Of a DNA stretch of 16,295 nt, positions 12,290 through 16,295 are shown piece by piece; positions within the stretch are counted from its first letter, which is position 1, and each line of letters opens with the position of its first letter. The position numbers were made by a program, and so were the translations under genes. Source of the DNA: JBBDXA01 sp040902585 (lineage in GTDB: Bacteria > Planctomycetota > Phycisphaerae > Phycisphaerales > Phycisphaeraceae); contig JBBDXA010000205.1 in NCBI GenBank assembly GCA_040902585.1, positions 1 through 16,295 on the forward strand. The letters run 5' to 3'. The notes beneath the pieces were generated by a model. It searched no databases. It was not told the DNA's origin and worked only from the letters and a program-made list of their open reading frames with translations.

Positions 12290-15200
12290 ATGTCGTTGCG
12301 CACTCGCATGCAGCGTTGGCTTACCGAACGCTATCGTCAGGTGGTCCGCCATCAAAGGCAACTGGAGTGCGAACGACAGCGAGCGGAGGCTGCGCAGGAG
12401 CGATCGCCTGTCACGCTTGAGTTGCTGGAGAAGCGCGAGCTGCTGTCGAGCCTGTTCGTGACGATCGACTACAGCTTCGACACGAACGGGTTCTTCAATC
12501 TGGCGCAGCCGGATGGGCAGTTGCGAAGGGATGTGCTTCAGGCGGCGGCGGATTCGATCGTTTCGCGATTGGATGACATGTTCGACACCGTGACGCCGGG
12601 GACGGTTTACAACGCGGGCGATCCGGAGAATGAATTCCAGGATGAGTTGACGTTTGATCATCCCGGCACCGGGGTCGAGCAGGTGACGATCGCGGTGGTG
12701 GCGGCAAATGAGATCAAGGTCTACGCGGGCGGTCGCGATCTGCCCGGTGTGACGGCCGGCGAGGGCGGACCGGGCGGGGCGTCAGGCATCGCGGCGTTTC
12801 TGGATCAGGCGTTTGCCCGCGGCGAGCCGGGCGCAACGGGACCCGATGGATCGAAGACGGATTTCGCGCCCTGGGGCGGCTCGATCACGTTTGATACCGT
12901 CATTCCCTGGCACTTCGGATTGACCACGACCGGGCTCGATGCGGGCGAGACAGATTTTTACTCGGTCGCGCAGCACGAGTTCGGGCATCTCTTTGGCATC
13001 GGCACGGCCGACTCTTACATCAACCTCATCAACTTCGAGAACGGTACGTTCACCGGTGCCGCCGCCTCAGCCGCCAACGGCGGGCCCGTGCAGCTCGCGG
13101 ATGTCGGCCACTGGGCCAACGGCACGATGAGCAATGTCGACGGCGTCGCGCAGGAAGCGGCGATGGATCCGTCGCTCACCGTCGGCACGCGAAAGGTGTT
13201 CACCGAGCTCGATTTCGCCGGCCTGGATGACATCGGCTACGAACTGAACTCGGGCGAGAGCTTCACGGCGGATGTCGGTGATGTGATCATCCACAGTGGC
13301 AACACCGCGACCAGTGGCTTCGTCGATATCCGCTTCGATGTGCCCGCGGGCGTGACGGAACAACTGGCCGCCTACAACATTCAGCTCGACCTCTCTCCTA
13401 CCGGCTCGGGAGTGACCTTCACCGGCGCGACGGCCCATCCGACCAACGGCGTCTTCGGCAGCAAGAGCCCGATCGTCAACGTCACCGCCAACCAGCTTCA
13501 GATCAGCGACAACCTGGCGGCCCCGTTCCAGTCGACACTGGTGCAGGATGGTTCGGTGCTGGTCCGCGCGTTCTTTAATGTTGCCGCCAACACCACCGGC
13601 ACGTTCAACATCAATCCCTCGTTCTTCGAGTTCGTGGACGAGAGCGGCAACGTCATCGCCAATGCCAGCGCGACCGGTGGAACGATCACGGTGAACGCTG
13701 CGCCCGCGACGCTGTTCGTGACGAGTTTTCAGGAGACGGCATCGGGGTTCGTGGCGGAGTTCAGTCAGGCGATTGATCCGGTGGATCTGAACCTTTACTT
13801 CACCCATGCCTCCCCCGGATTCGGTCCTGCGGATGTGGTCCTTCAAGGCGCGCTGGGCGGGACGGTGCGCGGCTCCTTGATGGTTTCAGCCGATGCGAAG
13901 GCGATCGAGTTTGTCCGCACCGGCGGCATCCTCCCGCCCGACGATTATACGGTGACCTTCCGTAGCGCGAACAACGGTTTCAACACCGTGGCTGACGCAC
14001 TGCTGGATGGTGACGCCAACGGCGCGGCCGACGACGCCTTCGTCAAGACCTTCACCGTGGCGACGCCTGATCCAGAAACGGTGGTGGTCAGCATTCCCGA
14101 CATCTCGCGCGGGTACGGGCAGGTCATGGAGATTCCCAATAACGCGCCGGGCATCCCGCTTGCCATCAGTCGGACGGCGGGCATCGCGGGTGTCACCGGC
14201 ATGAGCCTGACGGTTCACTTTGATCCTGCGCTGCTGGATATCACCGGCTTTGTCAGCAGCGTCAGCGGAGCCACGGTTGAATTCCAGATCGTGGCCCCCG
14301 GCGAAGCGACGCTTTCCATCAGTGACACTTCGGAGTTCGCCTCCAGCGGCACGTCGCTGCTTGTGGGGCATTTTGAAGCGCATGTGCCTGACGATGCGCT
14401 CTACCGATCGAAGCAGACGATTCGTCTTGATGATCTTCTCGTGCTCGATGATTCGCCGACGCCGCTGGAAGTGCGTGCGATCGCCGACCGCGCGATGCAT
14501 GTGGTTGCTTTCTTTGGCGACGCCAATGGATTCCAAGGCTACGATGGTGCCGATTCGTCACTGGTGAAACGGGTCGCGGCCCAGCTTCTCACCGGCTTCC
14601 CGTTCTTTAAGCTGACCGATCCCATCGTGGTCGGAGACGTGTTCGCCAACAATGAACTCCAGGGCAATGACGCGACGATCATCCAGCGCACCGCGGCCGA
14701 ACTCGTCGTTCAGAACACGCCGATTCCCGAACTGCCCAATCTTCCCGCCCAGCCCACGCCTGCGCTCGACCCGCGTCTGTTCATTCCCCAGAACCTGACG
14801 GGCAATCCCGGTGACACCATCACGGTTCCCATCAGTATCGAGGTGACCGAGGAACTGGGCATCACGCTCAGCAGTGCCGGCATCGTGCTGACCTACGACC
14901 CTGCGCTTTTCACGCTCAGTAATCCGCGTCGCGGCGACCTGCTCAACGGGACGGATATCGCCGCCGACTTCAACACCAGCACACCCGGTGAATTGATCAT
15001 CATCGCGTCGTCGAACCAGGGAACCGGGACCATTCCCGACGGCACCATCGGCGATCTGTACCTGTTCGATCTCACCATCAATCCCAACGCCACTGGCGGC
15101 TCGTCCGCCATCAACCTGCTTCAGTCATTGCGCGGGACGACCACCGCCTTGTTTGACAACATCTTCTTCAGCCCGCTCCTTCTGATCCCCGCTCCGACGA

Positions 15201-16295
15201 ATGCGAACACGGACGAAGTCGACGGCCTGATCACGATCATCGGCGATGAGCCGACGGTCTCGATCAGCGACGCGGTCGTCACCGAAGGCAACGCGGGCAC
15301 GACGACGCTGACGTTTGACGTCACGCTCTCGAGCACGTCGGGCAGCGTCGTCACGGTTCTGGCCACCACTGCCGACGGCACCGCCGTGACCGCGGGCGTC
15401 TCCGCCAGCGGCGGCAATGATTACGTGTTCAGCTCCGAGACGATCACGTTCGACCCCGGCGAAACGGTCAAGACATTCTCGGTCACGGTGAACAGCGACG
15501 CCACGCACGAAGCGATTGAAACGATGCTGGTCAACCTGACCAGCCCGACGAACGCGACGATTGACGACGGCACCGCCACCGGCACGATCAACGATGACGA
15601 CGCCCAGCCCACGGTGTTCGTCGACAGCATAAGCCAGGCGGAAGGCAACGCGGGCCCGACGGCGTTCAACTTCACCGTGCGCCTGAGCAACCCCAGCTCG
15701 CAGACCGTCACGGTCACCGCGACCACGAGCGACGGCAGCGCGACGACGGCGGACAGCGACTATCAGAGCAACACGCAGACGCTCAACTTCGCCGCCGGCG
15801 TGACCACCCAGCAGTTCACCGTCCTGGTCAACGGTGACGGGAAGTTCGAGCCGAACGAGACGTTCGTCGTCAACCTCACCAGCCCGACCAACGCGACCAT
15901 TCTCGACGGCCAGGCCAACGGCAACATCACCAACGACGACAATCTGCCGACGATCAGCATCAACGATGTGACGCTGAGCGAAGGCAACGCCGGCACCACG
16001 GCGTTCACTTTCACCGTGAGCCTGAGCAACCCCAGCGCATCGCCGATCAGCGTGCAGTTCGCCACCGCCGACGGCAGCGCGACGCTGGCCGACAACGACT
16101 ACCAGAGCAATACCGGCACGCTCAACTTCGCCGCCGGCTCATCCGCGTCGCAGACGATCACCGTGCTGGTCAACGGCGACAACCGCTCCGAGCCGAGTCA
16201 GACCTTCCTGGTCAACCTGTTCACCGCGACCAACGCGGCGATTGCGGACACCCAGGGCGTCGGCACGATCGTCAACGACGATGTGGCTGATTTCG
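12290..16295 (+). CDS. Large modular surface metalloprotease/adhesin, LEPR-XLL type, 3' end outside window
   Basis: An open frame of 1335 complete codons continues past the right edge. AGGAG six bases before ATG fixes the start. Residues 43-54 contain LEKRELLS, a variant of the planctomycete LEPR-XLL N-terminal motif of giant surface proteins; no classical signal peptide is seen. Residues 55-320 form a zinc metalloprotease: HEFGH (229-233, followed by LFGIGT), a likely distant third ligand in DVGHW (H274) and a Met-turn-like AAMDP (M292), a layout resembling leishmanolysin. Then come a beta domain (330-478), an SbsA-like Ig domain (479-597), a cohesin-like domain (about 598-740), a duplicated dockerin-like calcium segment (743-805), a second cohesin-like domain (about 826-980) and three Calx-beta repeats (about 985-1334). 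It is probably a secreted or cell-surface, calcium-stabilised protein. Module borders are approximate and were judged by eye. Confidence 0.88.
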   Translation, partial: MSLRTRMQRWLTERYRQVVRHQRQLECERQRAEAAQERSPVTLELLEKRELLSSLFVTIDYSFDTNGFFNLAQPDGQLRRDVLQAAADSIVSRLDDMFDTVTPGTVYNAGDPENEFQDELTFDHPGTGVEQVTIAVVAANEIKVYAGGRDLPGVTAGEGGPGGASGIAAFLDQAFARGEPGATGPDGSKTDFAPWGGSITFDTVIPWHFGLTTTGLDAGETDFYSVAQHEFGHLFGIGTADSYINLINFENGTFTGAAASAANGGPVQLADVGHWANGTMSNVDGVAQEAAMDPSLTVGTRKVFTELDFAGLDDIGYELNSGESFTADVGDVIIHSGNTATSGFVDIRFDVPAGVTEQLAAYNIQLDLSPTGSGVTFTGATAHPTNGVFGSKSPIVNVTANQLQISDNLAAPFQSTLVQDGSVLVRAFFNVAANTTGTFNINPSFFEFVDESGNVIANASATGGTITVNAAPATLFVTSFQETASGFVAEFSQAIDPVDLNLYFTHASPGFGPADVVLQGALGGTVRGSLMVSADAKAIEFVRTGGILPPDDYTVTFRSANNGFNTVADALLDGDANGAADDAFVKTFTVATPDPETVVVSIPDISRGYGQVMEIPNNAPGIPLAISRTAGIAGVTGMSLTVHFDPALLDITGFVSSVSGATVEFQIVAPGEATLSISDTSEFASSGTSLLVGHFEAHVPDDALYRSKQTIRLDDLLVLDDSPTPLEVRAIADRAMHVVAFFGDANGFQGYDGADSSLVKRVAAQLLTGFPFFKLTDPIVVGDVFANNELQGNDATIIQRTAAELVVQNTPIPELPNLPAQPTPALDPRLFIPQNLTGNPGDTITVPISIEVTEELGITLSSAGIVLTYDPALFTLSNPRRGDLLNGTDIAADFNTSTPGELIIIASSNQGTGTIPDGTIGDLYLFDLTINPNATGGSSAINLLQSLRGTTTALFDNIFFSPLLLIPAPTNANTDEVDGLITIIGDEPTVSISDAVVTEGNAGTTTLTFDVTLSSTSGSVVTVLATTADGTAVTAGVSASGGNDYVFSSETITFDPGETVKTFSVTVNSDATHEAIETMLVNLTSPTNATIDDGTATGTINDDDAQPTVFVDSISQAEGNAGPTAFNFTVRLSNPSSQTVTVTATTSDGSATTADSDYQSNTQTLNFAAGVTTQQFTVLVNGDGKFEPNETFVVNLTSPTNATILDGQANGNITNDDNLPTISINDVTLSEGNAGTTAFTFTVSLSNPSASPISVQFATADGSATLADNDYQSNTGTLNFAAGSSASQTITVLVNGDNRSEPSQTFLVNLFTATNAAIADTQGVGTIVNDDVADF
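15244..16290 (+). repeat. Three tandem Calx-beta repeats within the large surface protein
   Basis: Three units of about 115 residues begin near 15244, 15602 and 15946. Each has the pattern PTVSI..., TEGNAGT..F.FTV.LS, ...ATADG(S/T)A...DY, a ...LNFAAG... strand, ...NGD...E..ETF.VNL and a closing ...I.NDD. The second and third units are most alike; the first is more divergent and lacks NFAAG. Calx-beta domains bind calcium and occur in bacterial adhesins. The array probably continues beyond the window. Confidence 0.85.

Noticed and set aside
11896..12420. Plus-strand open frame of 174 codons starting inside the tRNA
   Set aside because: It overlaps the tRNA 3' half, has no ribosome binding site and is out of frame with the real downstream gene, which has AGGAG six bases from its ATG.
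13067..13846. Minus-strand open frame of 259 codons, and others at 13886-14536 and 15125-15508
   Set aside because: They are antisense to the continuous plus-strand metalloprotease/Calx-beta frame. Long antisense frames are expected in GC-rich coding DNA.

Overview
The window almost certainly comes from a planctomycete chromosome. The evidence is a set of family hallmarks that seldom occur together elsewhere: a PSCyt1/DUF1549/DUF1553 surface cytochrome protein followed at once by a DUF1501 protein, a secreted DUF1080 protein, and a very large modular protein that opens with a LEPR-XLL-type motif and carries dockerin, cohesin-like and Calx-beta modules. The DNA is GC-rich, with several AT-rich or simple-sequence repeat islands. 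I cannot place it below phylum level.

Layout from the left. Bases 1-582 hold no gene but are packed with repeats: a 77-bp direct repeat pair, a near-perfect 26-bp inverted repeat, a heptamer array inside a small inverted-repeat element, and a CACGGAT-type repeat pair bracketing most of the region. Bases 583-4118 (minus) are a two-gene operon, a HEAT-like protein followed by a SWIM zinc-finger protein with an ATGA stop/start overlap; a clear sigma70-type promoter lies at 4177-4205. Bases 4206-4387 hold a long hairpin-forming repeat. Bases 4388-10402 (minus) read, in transcription order, as a cytochrome/DUF1549/DUF1553 protein, a DUF1501 protein with a twin-arginine signal four bases later, and a DUF1080 protein 143 bases further on. 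This is the usual planctomycete set for handling complex carbohydrate at the cell envelope, although its chemistry is unproven. Diverging from it are three tandem tatA-like genes (10711-11783), then a tRNA-Val(CAC) gene with its own promoter, a non-coding stretch with a 30-bp palindrome, and the 5' part of the giant metalloprotease/adhesin gene, which runs off the right edge.

The genes make sense together as a cell-envelope region: TatA pores beside a Tat-signal DUF1501 protein, secreted cytochrome and DUF1080 proteins, and a large surface protein. The HEAT/SWIM pair is the exception and looks like part of an uncharacterised intracellular system.

The most unusual feature is repeat DNA inside genes. 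The DUF1549 gene carries two in-frame insertions made of simple-repeat, hairpin-forming sequence. One is built almost wholly of 7-bp units that have no stop codon in any frame. The SWIM gene also takes its stop codon from a repeat. These repeats appear to have invaded coding sequence and survived where they were translatable.
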